DNA from: Engraulis encrasicolus
Taxonomy: Eukaryota; Chordata; Actinopteri; Clupeiformes; Engraulidae
Direction of reading: 5' to 3'
Assembly: GCF_034702125.1 (NCBI RefSeq)
Contig: NC_085875.1
Location: forward strand, 9,966,866 to 10,030,865
Length of the DNA: 64,000 bases
Shown: piece after piece, positions 1-36,747 of the stretch
Numbering within the stretch: the first letter of the stretch is position 1
Layout: each line of letters opens with the position of its first letter
Position numbers and translations under genes: made by a program
The notes under the pieces: generated by a model
What the model saw: only the letters and a program-made list of their open reading frames with translations
What the model was told of the DNA's origin: nothing
Databases searched by the model: none

Positions 1-355
1 GCAAGGGCTCTGTTTGTCTCTGTAAATGTCCCCAAATTTCAGGCTATTCTAAGGAATCTCATGTATAAATTCATGTGTAGATTGACTTCATCAAGAAATG
101 GTATTATACTGTGTTTGTCCAATGTAAAGGAAAGTGATACCCAATACAATTCAGACATATGGAAACATTGGAAAAGTCAATTGTACATAGGCCTATAGCC
201 AGTCTGAGTCTTTTTAAAGTTGGCTAATGTTTGTGTGTGTGGGGGGGGGGGGGTTGGTATTTTTTTAATGTTTTGTATGTCTTTTATAATGTATTGTATG
301 TATTGTATCTGGACCTTGAGTCTGTAAATAAAGTTTATTATTATTACTTTATATC
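1..355 (+). mobile_element. LINE 3' end: ORF2 C-terminus and 3' tail
   Basis: Bases 1-198 are open in frame 1 and end in TAG. The peptide (ARALFVSVNVPKFQ at the start, then LRNLMYKFMCRL and WKHWKSQLY near the end) resembles the C-terminus of a non-LTR retrotransposon reverse-transcriptase ORF. It is followed by an untranslated tail ending in a TAAATAAAG-like signal and a TTATTATTA tail near 355. The element is truncated by the window edge, and the family is uncertain. Confidence 0.55.
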
Positions 356-2052
356 ACGATAACGATGTATATCACGATATACCACAATTACGTATGCTTT
401 CAGTTATTCTCTTTATTTTCTCTTTATTTTGTGGCGTCGCAAAACCACATTTCTTTAAAATGAATCTTCATTCTTATTTTTACATTTACATGAACTTAGA
501 GTGTGTATAGTGACAACATGAAATGTAATTAAATGATATTAAATTGTATAAAATTTATCAAATTTGTTTATCACGATATAAACGATAGAGGAGAAAGGGC
601 ACTAGGGCTGTCCCTAAAGATTATTTTCCTCCCGATTATTCTATCAACTATTTTTTTCGAATAGTCGCGATTATTATTTTTTTTAATTTTGGAAGGGAAA
701 AACTGTGACATGCCACTTAATTTTGACCTGAATTATAACAGACAAATAAAGCAGAGTGCACCTAGGGCCTATTAGGACAATGATTTCTAAAAAAAAATAT
801 ATATATAGCCTAAAAACTATAGGCCTAATACATACACGCCTAATATAATATATTTTTGTTTCAGTTCAAATCAAGTAAGCTTATTAGCCTACATTTACTG
901 ATGTATAAAGAGGCCCAATTTATACAGTATTAGGAAAGTGGAAACAAATATGGGCCACTATAGGTTAGGGTAAAGGCTACCAGAGATTATGAGTAGCCTG
1001 CAAGGAAAGAACGTCGAGGCTACTCTGTCCATGTCATTCTGTTGACGCACCAAAACCCTGCTGGTCCCTATCCCCTTTCTGTCGCTAATATAGACCCAGT
1101 TAGTAATTGCAGCACGACATAATTATGACTTATTATATTATTAGAATAATATTACTATTTATTTAGACCTGCAGTCGGCACAAACAATATTGAATAGTGC
1201 GAGGTGAACTTCGTGCACCGTCCGTGGAGGAGAAGGGAAGAGACCTTTCTGAATCAGGCATGCATTCCTCTCACTTCTCCACATCTCACGCTGTTGGCCG
1301 GAATATGCACACTTCTGTCTTCATTTACTTTTTAACTTTGTATACAAGCTCTTCTACAAACACCCCGACCACTGTCACCCTAAAGGTGTTGAATATTGTG
1401 TCTATAACAGGCACCGAATCATTGCTTTATCTCCCTGTCGTTGCTATGCACGCCGCCAGCATAGCGACAGTATAAAGCAGTGTGAAATATACCGCGCGTC
1501 TCGGTCTGAAAAACTTTCACTTCCTCAATAAATATAGTCTCCTACAGAAACACAACCAGGTCTTGTGCCTTGTCTTTAAAATATCGCCACACTTTAGATG
1601 TCTTTGTCCGTTTATTGGGCTGATAAGTGGTGCCACTGTTACCTTCATCTTTGTTTGACACTGACACTCTCGGACGTGCAGCCCCTGTCATTTTCTCCAC
1701 TTCTGTTTTCAGCACGTAGGCTACCTCGCGGCTCGCACAAATCACTTTTTTTCATTGGGCTGATTAGTGGTGCACTGCCACTGCACCTTCATCTTCGTCT
1801 GACACTGACACCCTAGGCTTTCAGCCTCTGCCATTTTCGTCTCTTCTGTTTAGCACGTCTAATTCGCGGCTCGCGCAAGTCACTTTTTTTTTGTTGCGCA
1901 AATCGCGTAAACGACGATATGTTGAACACGCCGACTTATTTACGCAATCGACGTAATCGATTACGTCGAATAGTCGGGACAGCCCTAAAGGGCACGATAT
2001 ACATTTTTATATCACGATAACGATATATATCGTCACATTGCCCAGCTCTACC
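343..2052. mobile_element. Degraded outer element with ATCACGATA motifs, split by a hAT insertion
   Basis: Short motifs such as ATATCACGATAACGAT occur at 350-390, 565-590 and 2008-2035, on either side of the hAT element at 603-1987. The right end reads TTGCCCAGCTCTACC, like the end of a gggctgggcaa-type hAT MITE. The left end is not clear, so the outer boundary is approximate. Confidence 0.45.
603..1987. mobile_element. hAT-type element with 8-bp target duplication, inserted in another element
   Basis: The termini TAGGGCTGTCCC and GGGACAGCCCTA are inverted copies, flanked by a perfect 8-bp duplication AAGGGCAC (595-602 and 1988-1995). The 1,385-bp interior has no long transposase ORF, so this is a non-autonomous or decayed copy. 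Internal dyad motifs such as CGAATAGTCG recur near both ends. Confidence 0.88.
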
Positions 2053-2321
2053 CTGGCTCATTACTTCCACCTCCACTTGTTTTTGACCTTAACACTCTCT
2101 TTTTGCGGGTGCTCCTGTAAGTGTGGGGTGTTTCAAACATTTTGAGATAAAGGGAAAGTGCTTAAAATCCTTTAAAACTACCCATTCAATCTGAGGGAGG
2201 ATAAGTGAGGAAGTTAAGAGTGGCTCGCGACCAGGGCATTTTCGTACAGTATGCCTCTGTGTGTCTTTGTGTGCACGTTCGTGTGAGAGCTAGCCAAAAA
2301 TGAGCAAACAGAGACAATTAC

Positions 2322-26420
<24,099 letters not shown>

Positions 26421-27034
26421 TGGCGGAATTCAGGAGGAGAAAAACAAGTTAATGGATAACAGAGCAATTCAACACAGCAACTTGATGCCATCCACCTATC
26501 CCAGCTTACTCTATTATTACCCAAACTTGCAAATGAACCATTGCACGATAGTAACGTTTGCATTCATATGTACAATTTATATTACTCTGCTCTTGTGGAT
26601 ATGATTCATATACAACTTTTTTTGCGAGCACCCGCCCCTAAATGCATAAAACGAGGGGCTGCATTGCCTCAATATTTTACAACCAAGATTTTCATTTCAA
26701 TGCATCATAGCCAATGTTACACTAGCAGTGATGGAATGAGATTTGCACATTTGGGAACACCCAAATTGTAACAATCTCTGTAAAAACTTCTATCTGTATC
26801 ATTGTTTGATTAATACAGTCTGTAGATGCTGAAGACTCGAACTTAAACACTTGTGAGCTTTGCTACCCTCTGCTGGATTAAATAGTGAATTTGGTTTCCC
26901 TCTTGTGCTGAACTCAACATGGCCTGACCAAAGTTCTTGGCCTGACATGCAAAAGCAGACAAATTGGAATGAGAACATGAAACTCCTGCCTCTGCCTTGA
27001 GTTGCCATGCCTCTGTCATGAAATGTATTGACAC

Positions 27035-27473
27035 CATTGAGAGTAAATAGAATGGAGGCCAAAATTCTATTTCATTGTTGAAGCCAAGTTGGAGCCAAGG
27101 TTGGACCCAAAAAGACCAAAAAATGGCCAAATCCCATTCATTCCTATGAGAGACATAAAACCCTGTATCTCCCTTAAATGCCACTCCAGGGGGATCATTT
27201 TTCGCTCAACTAGTAGGTCCCCTTGCTCTCCAACTTACCAGGGTGGTGATTTTTTGTGGTGATGTTTTATTTTAGAGAGATATTAAAAGTTAAATTGACC
27301 AATGAGCATCAGAACATGGTTTGATTGACCGTTAGAAGTCTTGTTGTTGTCCAATCAGCACCTGCGTTTGGCGTTGCTAAGGTGGAATGTAAGTTGGAAT
27401 GTTCCCAAATCTGGCTTCAAAGCGTTGAATGGCAAATAGCGTTGATTTGGCGTCCATTCTATTTACTGTCAAT
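27035..27473. mobile_element. MITE-like foldback element with near-perfect 8-bp TSD
   Basis: Termini CATTGAGAGTAAATAGAATG and CATTCTATTTACTGTCAATG are inverted copies. The flanks ATTGACAC and ATTTACAC differ by one base. The element lies between RALGAPA1 and WDR20. The 26421-27034 stretch shows nothing else. Confidence 0.65.
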
Positions 27474-27793
27474 GATTTACACACATCGACATCTTAAATG
27501 AAACCCACAAAGGAGATAATAGGAATGCATGGCCCTTAACCAACAAACAGCTAGGCCTATGTCTTAGCATAATTTGTAGTAGCCTAGGCCTACATCTAGC
27601 CAGGCTGTTTCAGTGACCACCATCTCATGTTACATTGTTATAACACTGGTTGTCACCTTTCAGACTGATGGCCTATACAAGTCGAGTCAAGTCAAGTGTA
27701 CAGGGTTAGCACAGAAGTTTGAAATTGCGTTTGACCAGTCTCTGATGCGGAATTAAACTAAACATAGGCCTACATATAAGACATTGACAAAAA

Positions 27794-27795
<2 letters not shown>

Positions 27796-27870
<75 letters not shown>
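27796..27870. repeat. (CA)n microsatellite
   Basis: About 37 CA units. The sequence on either side (27474-27795, 27871-28081) holds no other feature. Confidence 0.95.
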
Positions 27871-27873
<3 letters not shown>

Positions 27874-28081
27874 GTAAAAACATACATGAATTTACATACA
27901 CTGGTTAGCTCAAAATAGTCGAGGACGCCAAGTGTTTTAGTAGGGTTCTTGACAACTGTTAAAGTGATGGCTTTTTCAATGACACTCAACTGTGTTTCTA
28001 TCTCTGAAATATTTTATACCTTTGATGACAATGTTGCAGACATAGTGCCTAGTGTAATATAGGCCTACTGTATATACAGTA

Positions 28082-28951
28082 CAGGCCGAAAATGTGGGCT
28101 CACCTTCTCATTTAATGTATTCTCTTTATATTTGTCGCTTTTTGCAGAACTTAGTACATTTTCAGGGAGGGCATCAAAACTGTGAATGAACACATATATA
28201 ATTTTGTGCGTGGCAAAAAAATGAAAATATATAAAAAACAAAAACATATATTTAAAAAAATATTTTAAAAAAAATGCCAAACAGTGACGTCAACACAGTA
28301 AAGCTGAGGGCTCCACATGTTTCAACAAGCTTATTTTTATATTTTCAAGTAAAAATGCCCAGTCAGTCGAGTCAATTTGAATTGATACAAGCAATACAAG
28401 AGAGATTTTCTTGATCTGATAATGGGTCACTTGGTCAGCATAGCTGGTTATCTAGGTGAAACAGTGATACAAAAAGTGGAAGTAAAACTGAAAATCACTG
28501 CCACAGATTCCCTCCAACACAGGTTTGACCTCTCCAAGTAAATGGCTATGACTCAATATCAGATCAAGAAAATGTCTGTAATATGCTTGTAATGGCAAGT
28601 GTTTAAGACTAGGTTTTAGGTCTCAAAATTCTACTTCTACAATTCTAGTGAGTTACTGGAGGACCTTAATGTTCAATTAGGATTGACATGACTGACTGGG
28701 CATTTTTATTTGAAAATAGACAAAAATAAGCTTATTGAAATGTGTGGGGCCATCAATTGTGCCGTTTTGACGTCAGGTTATTAGACAGCTGACATTGCTT
28801 TTGGACAACAGCTAGAATTATATTCTTTGGTAAGCACGTAATTCTCCATGTGTTCAATCAGTTTTGATGCCCTGCATGAAAATACACAATGAAAATCCAC
28901 GAAAATAAAGAGAATGCATAAATGAGAAGGTGAGTCCACACTTTTGGCCTG
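28082..28951. mobile_element. Tc1/mariner-type non-autonomous element flanked by TA
   Basis: The ends CAGGCCGAAAATGTGGGCTC and GAGTCCACACTTTTGGCCTG are inverted and continue into CACCTTCTCATTTA on both sides. TA flanks both ends (28080-28081, 28952-28953). There is no transposase ORF. A second, unrelated inverted repeat (28285-28776) occupies the centre. Confidence 0.75.
28285..28776. repeat. Inner inverted repeat nested in the TA-flanked element
   Basis: The arms include TGACGTCAA at the outer ends, AAGCTTATTTTT, and AAAATGCCCAGTCAGTC, present in both orientations. It may be a separate element inserted into the outer one, or the outer element's own internal palindrome. Confidence 0.65.
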
Positions 28952-29035
28952 TACTATGTGGCTATATTTGTTGTACAGTTGCTTACCCTTTTTGTCATTA
29001 TCTAATGTAACAACTGTTATCTGTTATCTGTTGGG

Positions 29036-29356
29036 CAGTCATGGGTAAGCGGTTAGAGTGTCGGACTTGTAGAGCTAACCCAAAGGTTGCCGGTTCAACT
29101 CCCGACCCGCCAGGTTGGTGGGGGGAGTAATCAACCAGTGCTCTTCCCCATCCTTCTCCATGACTGAGGTACCCTGAGCATGGTACCGTCCCGCTGCACT
29201 GCTCTCTTGCATTGGGGGCTACCCCCTTGCACGGGTGAGGCATAGATGCAATTTTGTTGTGTGCAGTGTGCAGTGAACACTTGTGTGCTGTGGAGTGCTG
29301 TGTCACAATGACAATGGGAGTTGGAGTTTCCCAGTTGGTCTTTCACTTCACTTTCA
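29036..29356 (+). mobile_element. tRNA-derived SINE (plus)
   Basis: The tRNA-like head (29036-29112) contains GGGTAAGCGGTTAGAGTG and B-box CCGGTTCAACTCC. The roughly 240-bp body includes GTACCGTCCCGCTGCACTGC and ends in TTCACTTCACTTTCAC. The body differs from that of the CT-rich SINE family elsewhere in this window. The 29357-29683 stretch shows nothing. Confidence 0.8.
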
Positions 29357-29683
29357 CAATTTTGCAGTGCCTAATATAGGGCCTATCATACTGTACATGT
29401 GGCTGTATTTGTACAGTTGCTTACCTTTTTTGTCATTAGGCCTATGTTACAGCTGTTATCTAGGCTAACTATCTAAAGTTAAAACTGTTATGTGACTAAG
29501 CATTTTGGCTTTCATTTCATGTAATTTTGTTTTTTTGTATTGTTGTTTTTTTTTATTTGTTTTGTAAGTGCTTTCAATGTCATTGTGATAGTGCAAATTG
29601 TTGGTTTTAGTGAATAATGCATATTTTATCAGGTATTGTAAACAGAGATGTTCTTTTGGGACTGAGGAAAACTTTGTTATGGT

Positions 29684-29765
29684 GTTCTATTCTATTCTAT
29701 TCTATTCTATTCTATTCTATTCTATTCTATTCTATTCTATTCTATTCTATTCTGTTCTGTTCTAT
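29684..29765. repeat. (TTCTA)n microsatellite
   Basis: About fifteen pentanucleotide units, with TTCTG variants at the right end. Confidence 0.95.
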
Positions 29766-29849
29766 TCATTCAAATTCCACATTCCAAATTCATATCCTTG
29801 TATTCCCCCTGTAGTGAGTGACAAAGATGAAGTGGTGCAGTATGTAGCC

Positions 29850-29981
29850 AGGGGTGCATTTCTCAAAGCCATAGTTGATAACTATGTTAACTACCTTGTT
29901 GTTTGCAATGCAATTTTCCATTGAGAACTACCCAAGTTGATAACTGGCTAACAACTATGCTTTTGAGAAACACACCCCAGA
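29850..29981. mobile_element. Short foldback MITE with GGGGTGCATTTCTC ends
   Basis: The left end AGGGGTGCATTTCTCAAAGC and the right end TTTTGAGAAACACACCCCAG are inverted. It is the same family as the copy at 20394-20533, with related interior TTGC and AACTA motifs. Confidence 0.6.
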
Positions 29982-30113
29982 CTTGAGTGTGCCCAGTGAT
30001 GTAGTTTTGAATTGTGACCAGCAGAGTATGCTATTGTTCACCACCTGTAAGCACCATGGACAGACCCATATTCACAGCACAACACAGCACTCACCTTCAA
30101 CGCATTTACAACT

Positions 30114-30222
<109 letters not shown>

Positions 30223-30839
30223 TGATGTCATAACGTTATAATCTCAGGAATCCTGATATGGGAATGGAAACTGATATAAAATGGAATGGGTGGGCCTACT
30301 GCTGTGTGATTGCAGGACTGGATGGTGGCCAGACTAAAAAAAATACCATGGTGTTGGGGAGTGGGATCAAGTGGTGGGGTAGAAGAAATGAGAAGAAATG
30401 TGCTCTCGAGAGAATATGTAGCCTATATTTGTGTTTAAAATTGAATATCACAAATATTCTTTAAAGGTGTGAAACTGAGAATTGGCATTGAAGTAGAATG
30501 GACATGTTATGGTTGTATATGGTAGGCCTATGCCTACAACTTTATTGGGCCTTCTGGAACTGGGACCACAATCTGGGAACAAATATTTTCATATTTTATA
30601 TTTTTCAAAAGCAGAGGTACTTTGTGCAATTGCTTAGCCCACCAAACAGAAAATGTAGGCCTAAAGGACATTCTAAAATGTTGTGCATGTTCAGAAAAGC
30701 AGGCCCTATTGAAAATGCCCAATGGCAAATAGTGCCAGAAAAGATTTCTCCTATTCCCGTTAAAGCATTTACAGCATGTTGTACACGGGGATCATGGTAA
30801 GCTTTGCATCAACATTCCTTTTATATTACACATTATTGA

Positions 30840-30979
30840 CTCAACTCCATCCAACATTTTTGAGTGTGTACACTGATTTGAGAACGGTTCTCCAGAGATG
30901 CGCATGCTCTTCATAGTGGACTGTATGATGCTCTCGCGTAAGATCCGGGCCCGAGGAAGGATGAATGCAAATTTCAAAG
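30840..30979 (+). promoter_or_regulatory. WDR20 5' UTR and proximal promoter (approximate)
   Basis: The sequence just upstream of the WDR20 start becomes CpG-rich near 30900-30979 and holds an NRF1-like ATGCGCATGC near 30897 and a GGGCCCGAGG segment. No TATA box is seen. The transcription start cannot be fixed from sequence alone. Confidence 0.35.
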
Positions 30980-33319
30980 ATGGCGGCGGAGGGAGGAGGG
31001 AAGGAGATGAACGAAATTAAAACTCAGTTCACCACCCGGGAAGGCGCCTACAAACTCCTCACTCACTCCGAATATAGCCGCCCCAACAGGGTGCCTTTTA
31101 ATTCACAAGGTTCTAACCCCGTCAAAGTCTCTTTCGTCAACGTCAACGATCAGTCTGGCAACGGCGACAGAATCTGTTTCAATGTGGGCCGGGAGCTCTA
31201 CTTCTATATCTACAAAGGCGTCAGAAAGGTAAACACGGCCCTCTCCGTTTGCGACTCAAGTTTTCCCTGCAGCTAGTTTGCTTGGCAACTTGCTTAGATA
31301 GGCGCACAGTGTTGTGGCTCCTTTGAGACAGGGCTGTATTGCGAAGTCTGGGTTAGTTTGGGAATTGATGGCAGCCAGCTAGCTGCAAGCTAACATTTAG
31401 CATTAGTGTTGTGGTATGCACAACACGGCTAGTTCTAGCGTTCACTAGCATGCTAGACAGCTAGCAGTGTTACCAGAAGTAACGCTACCCTTCTAAGCTG
31501 ATAGCGTCCTAAGCTGATAGCGCAGGCCCCGCTTCACCTGCTGCGGACGACCCGTGACAGTGAATGCAAACACAGGCAAAAGCCCTCTGCTTCGAATTTA
31601 CGCATATGTTAATAACTTCGTGGTTAACTTGTTTGACCTCCGCTGCTCTTCAAGTCGGCTGTTTTGTGACGTGACACTCAAAGCATTGGTGTAGACCGAG
31701 TCCCCGATGACTGAGAAGCCCAAGCTAAGCTTCAGAGACCTGTAAATGTATGACTCAGCTGGGCTTTTTGGAACGGTGGTGTCATTCTGACTTTCTGCGC
31801 ATCGGAATTATTTAGACTCTAGTGTTGGAAGCTAACATTAGCCTTTTCCGATAGACCTGTTTTCGCGTCTGGCCTGGCCAGGACGCACAAGTGCAGGTTT
31901 GTTTTCCGTTGGCCTAAATCAACACATTATACAAAGGCATTGACAGTGTCTGCTAATTAGTATTGCTCCAGTGAACCAAATGTTTCCTACATAGTTGAGG
32001 CGGCTGCATCTTTTTATTTCAGTTATTTAATGGAAGAGAGCGAGGGCTGTTTGCGGCCACCTAGATTGCTGTGTCCATGTCCCGTTCGTCCATCGCAGTG
32101 AGTGCATAGGCGAGTTTTCAGGCTAAACAAACAAGTGGCCACCACCAGCGTCGCTGATTTTGCGCACTGGTCTGGCGTTGGTGGCAGCCGATGCATCACG
32201 AGGGTCGGGTTAGCTGCCTGCCTGCGCGCTTCATATAGTTTGGCCCGTGTTCCATTTGTCTTGGCATGTAGTTTGTGCACTGAATACAGGACATGCCATT
32301 GTTACGGGGACATTTGTCCCGAAACGCTTTGCCTCCCGTGTGCCGTTGGTGGCTTGGGATGGTTGAAAACAGATGCTTTTGTCTGTTGTCACTGCTGCTG
32401 CTGTATGGGACAGTGTGTGGCTGACTGACTGACGTGTTTGGCTTGTTGAGAGCCAAGTAACTCAGTTTGCACACTGTTGATAAACAAGCGGCCCTGTGAG
32501 GGCCAGCAAGGTAGGAAATAACAAATTTAAGCAGAAATGCGACCCTCCCCGAGTCATGCATTTACGTTGGCTCGACTCGCCTGGACTGCCTGCCTTGACT
32601 CTATGGTCGGTGCTGAAAGTGGCTGTGTGAGGATTTCCAAGACTCTCACCCGTCAGGATTCCTGCACATGGCCTGCCTGCCTGGACAGCTTAATGACTTG
32701 GCTGTTCCGAAACCTAGCAGATGAAAGGCTACTCTGTCTGTCTTGTAAGAAAAAAAAAATAGCCAGTTGATAAGATTCGAGTTGTTGACAGTTGAGGCTG
32801 GATGCCTGCCTCTGCATCTTGCCATCATATTATCTTTGGGGAGTCAAACGTACCTTTCAGTCTCTGTGTCAGTGCCTCTGTAATGTGTCTACACAACAAG
32901 AAAAACCGCACAGAAAAGTTTTCCGCATCGCTTTCGGTGCCCCCTGTGTGTCATTGTGCCTGGGCTCGTGTATGTCACCATGGTAATTGGGCAAGCTGGC
33001 AGATTCATTCAGCAGCTGGGCAAAATATTCATCTTATTCATTCACTCACCACTTTCCGTGTGTGTGTGTGTGTGTGTGGCTGTGGCTGTGGCTGTGTGTG
33101 TGCACATTTGTTTGTGTGTGTGTGTGGCAGGCTGCCGACCTTAGCAAGCCGATCGACAAGCGCATCTACAAGGGCACGCAGCCCACGTGCCATGACTTCA
33201 ACCACCTGACGGCCACGGCCGAGAGCGTCTCGCTCCTAGTCGGCTTCTCCGCTGGCCAGGTGCAGCTCATAGACCCCATCAAGAAGGAGACCAGCAAGCT
33301 CTTCAATGAAGAAGTAAGC

Positions 33320-33397
<78 letters not shown>

Positions 33398-33541
33398 ATC
33401 ATCTTTGAAGGGGAGAGCTGAATGGTTTTGATGAGTCAGCCTCGTCCATCCTATTGTAGGCTATATCAGAAGTTGAATGTGGCGTTTCGGAAGTGTTTTA
33501 GACGTGTGTGTGAGAGAGCGAGAGAGAGAGAGAGAGTGTGT

Positions 33542-33587
<46 letters not shown>

Positions 33588-33592
33588 GTGCG

Positions 33593-33641
<49 letters not shown>

Positions 33642-34260
33642 GTGCGTGTGTGCGTGTGTGTGTGTGTGTGTGTGTGGGAGAGAGAGTGAGTGAGATGAAG
33701 TGTGGTCCTTCACTGCTGTCTTTTTGTGTTAGCTGGAGAGGGGTCATGAGAAATGTCTGAGCTCTTCTTTTCATTGCCCGTCTAGCTAGTGTAGCCGTAT
33801 TCATCACTGTACTGCATTTTACCAACTCATGGATAAGGGAAATAAATATCTGTCTTCAATGATGCTGTTGGTCTGCAGTAGCGGTTGTTTGTTTCCTCTT
33901 GGAATTCCTTCACTGATTTCTTAATTGTTGACTGCTCGTCATTAAATGAGGTCTGCAGATTGCGTATGAGTTCCAAAACTTAATTTAATACACAAAACAT
34001 AGTCAAGGAAAATATGGTAGCATGCATTTTTCAATAGTTATCTAGCTTGAAGTGTGGCACATGGGAGATTAGGTTTGTGTGTGCACACCCTCTCACTTTC
34101 AGAGATAGTAAATGTATGTGACCATGCAAACTCATGTGGGTACAATTGTGTTTGAATGTTTGAAATGTTGCTGTAACTAAACTCTTCCCTTTTTTTCCCC
34201 CACCACCCTTTCTTCCCTAATTTCCTTCATTCTCTTATCTCCTGCCACCCCCCCCCCCCC

Positions 34261-34291
<31 letters not shown>

Positions 34292-36685
34292 AAATAACAA
34301 CAACTACAACCATCTCCTGATCTTTTGTCACCCTCCTCCCCCAATCTCTCCCTAAACCCCACACTCAATGTATTGCCACCCACCAACCAACCCACCCACC
34401 CACATCTGTGCGCCTCCCGCCCTCAGAGACTAATAGACAAGTCGCGGGTGACGTGCGTGAAGTGGGTGCCGGGCTCGGAGAGCCTGTTCCTGGTGGCGCA
34501 CTCGAGCGGCAGCATGTACCTGTACAACGTGGAGCACACCTGCGGCACGGCGGCGCCCCACTACCAGCTGCTGAAGCAGGGCGAGAACTACGCCGTGCAC
34601 ACCTGCAAGAGCAAGCAGGCGCGCAACCCGCTGCTGCGCTGGACGGTGGGCGAGGGGGCGCTCAACGAGTTTGCCTTCTCACCCGACGGCAAGCACCTGG
34701 CCTGCGTCAGCCAGGACGGCTTCCTGCGCGTCTTCAACTTCGACGCCGTGGAGCTGCACGGCACCATGAAGAGCTACTTCGGCGGCCTGCTGTGCGTCTG
34801 CTGGTCGCCCGACGGCAAGTACATCGTGGCGGGCGGCGAGGACGACCTGGTGACCGTCTGGTCCTTCCTGGACTGCCGGGTCATCGCCCGGGGACACGGC
34901 CACAAGTCCTGGGTGAGCGTGGTGGCCTTCGACCACTGCACCACCAGCGTGGAGGAGAGCGAGCCGCTGGAGTTCAGCGGCAGCGACGAGGACTTTCAGG
35001 AGCAGCCGCCTCCTCCGCCTCCCCAGCCGCCACCTCCCCCCGCCCAAAACACCTCCTCCTCCACCTCCTCCTCCTCGGCCCCCGGCGGGGGAGGCGCAGC
35101 GGGCTCTGGGTCGACCTCGTCGCAGCAGCAGCAGTACGGTCGTGACCGGGCCAACAGCACGCAGTCGCGCCTCTCCAAGCGCAACTCCACCGACAGTCGG
35201 CCGGTGAGCGTGACGTACCGCTTCGGCTCGGTGGGCCAGGACACTCAGCTGTGCCTGTGGGACCTCACCGAGGACATCCTCTTCCCCCACCTGCCGCTCT
35301 CGCGGACGCGGACGCACACCAACGTCATGAACGCCACCAGCCCCCCCGGAGGAGGAGGAGCAGGGGGAGTGGGGACGACGGGGGGTGGGTCGGGGTCAGG
35401 GGCGGCTGCCGGGGGCAGTAGCAGCACCACGGGGGGCTCCATGTCCACTACTACCACCACCACCACTGGGGGCTCGTCGTCAACCGTGACGACGGGAGCC
35501 AACAGCAGCAGCAACCCCAGCACCAACGGCAACAACAGCGGCGCCAACACGCCCAACGCGCCCAACTCCCTGCCCGCCACGCTGCCGCGCTCCAACAGCC
35601 TCCCGCACGGCGCCGCCGCGGCAGGAAGCGGAAACAGCAGCAGCGGCGGAACGGGAACAGGAACCGGAACCGGCGGCAGCAGCAGTACAGGAAGCGGCGG
35701 CACCACGGGAGGAAGCAGCGGCGGCGGCAAATCCAGCCTGATAGATGGAGGCACCAGCCTGGCGGCGGGCATGGTGGGCAAGTTCGCCACGCTGTCGCTG
35801 CACGACCGCAACAAGGACCGGCATGGGCACCAGCACCACCACCACAGCAGCAGCGGCGGCGGGCACCACGAGAAGGACCACAAGCGCAACCACAGCATGG
35901 GCCACATCAGCAGCAAGAGCAGCGACAAGCTCAACCTGCTGGCCAAGCAGAGCAAAACGGACCCGGCCAAGACGCTGGGCACGCTGCTGTGCCCGCGCAT
36001 GGAGGACGTCCCCCTGCTGGAGCCGCTCATCTGCAAGAAGATCGCGCACGAGAGACTCACCGTGCTCATCTTCCTCGAGGACTGTTTTGTCACCGCCTGC
36101 CAGGAGGGATTTATTTGCACATGGGCGAGGCCCGGCAAAGTGGTAAGTTCCCCTTGATTTGAGAAAACTGGGAGAGAGAGGAGGAGAGTGCATGCAAAAG
36201 AGAGACAGGTAGGATGAGGAGAAGGGGAGAGAGGAGACTACAGATCACTGGAGATATGTGTTTTATTTGTATGACTAGTCTGTCCAGAAGTTCCTTTTGA
36301 TTTGAGAAAACTGAGAGAGATGGATAGTGCAAAAGAGAGAGAGAGAGATGGGGAGAAAGGTAAAAAAAACCAGATCTCTTGACTATTTATCTGTCTGTTA
36401 GTCTGTCTGTTTCTGTTCAGTCTGTCCCATTCCCCTCTCCCACCACACATTGTCCCACCAAACGACTAACTAACCAACCAACCAACCAACGTGTCACGCC
36501 ACACCTCTGCATTAAAATGGTGGTAGAAAAGAAGAGCCCTCCCCACCCCTCCCCTACCTCCCTCCTTACCCCTCCTTTTTATGCATGTCCGCTCTCACTG
36601 CCCTCAGCTGTCCACATCTGCAAATTGTTGCTCTCATCTCATCATGCTCAACAGGCTTTCTCCATCACCCACCGGGCAAAGTCTG

Positions 36686-36747
<62 letters not shown>

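Noticed and set aside
29036..29112. Functional tRNA gene
   Set aside because: The A- and B-box sequences are tRNA-like, but the arms do not fold into a full cloverleaf and a SINE body follows. The same holds for the heads at 4530-4605, 13005-13065, 19755-19830, 57455-57530 and 57612-57690.
35245..36193. Antisense ORFs of 237-297 codons opposite WDR20 exon 3
   Set aside because: They are shadows of the GC-rich coding strand, which has few stop-complement codons; composition is Leu/Pro/Val-rich with no domain.
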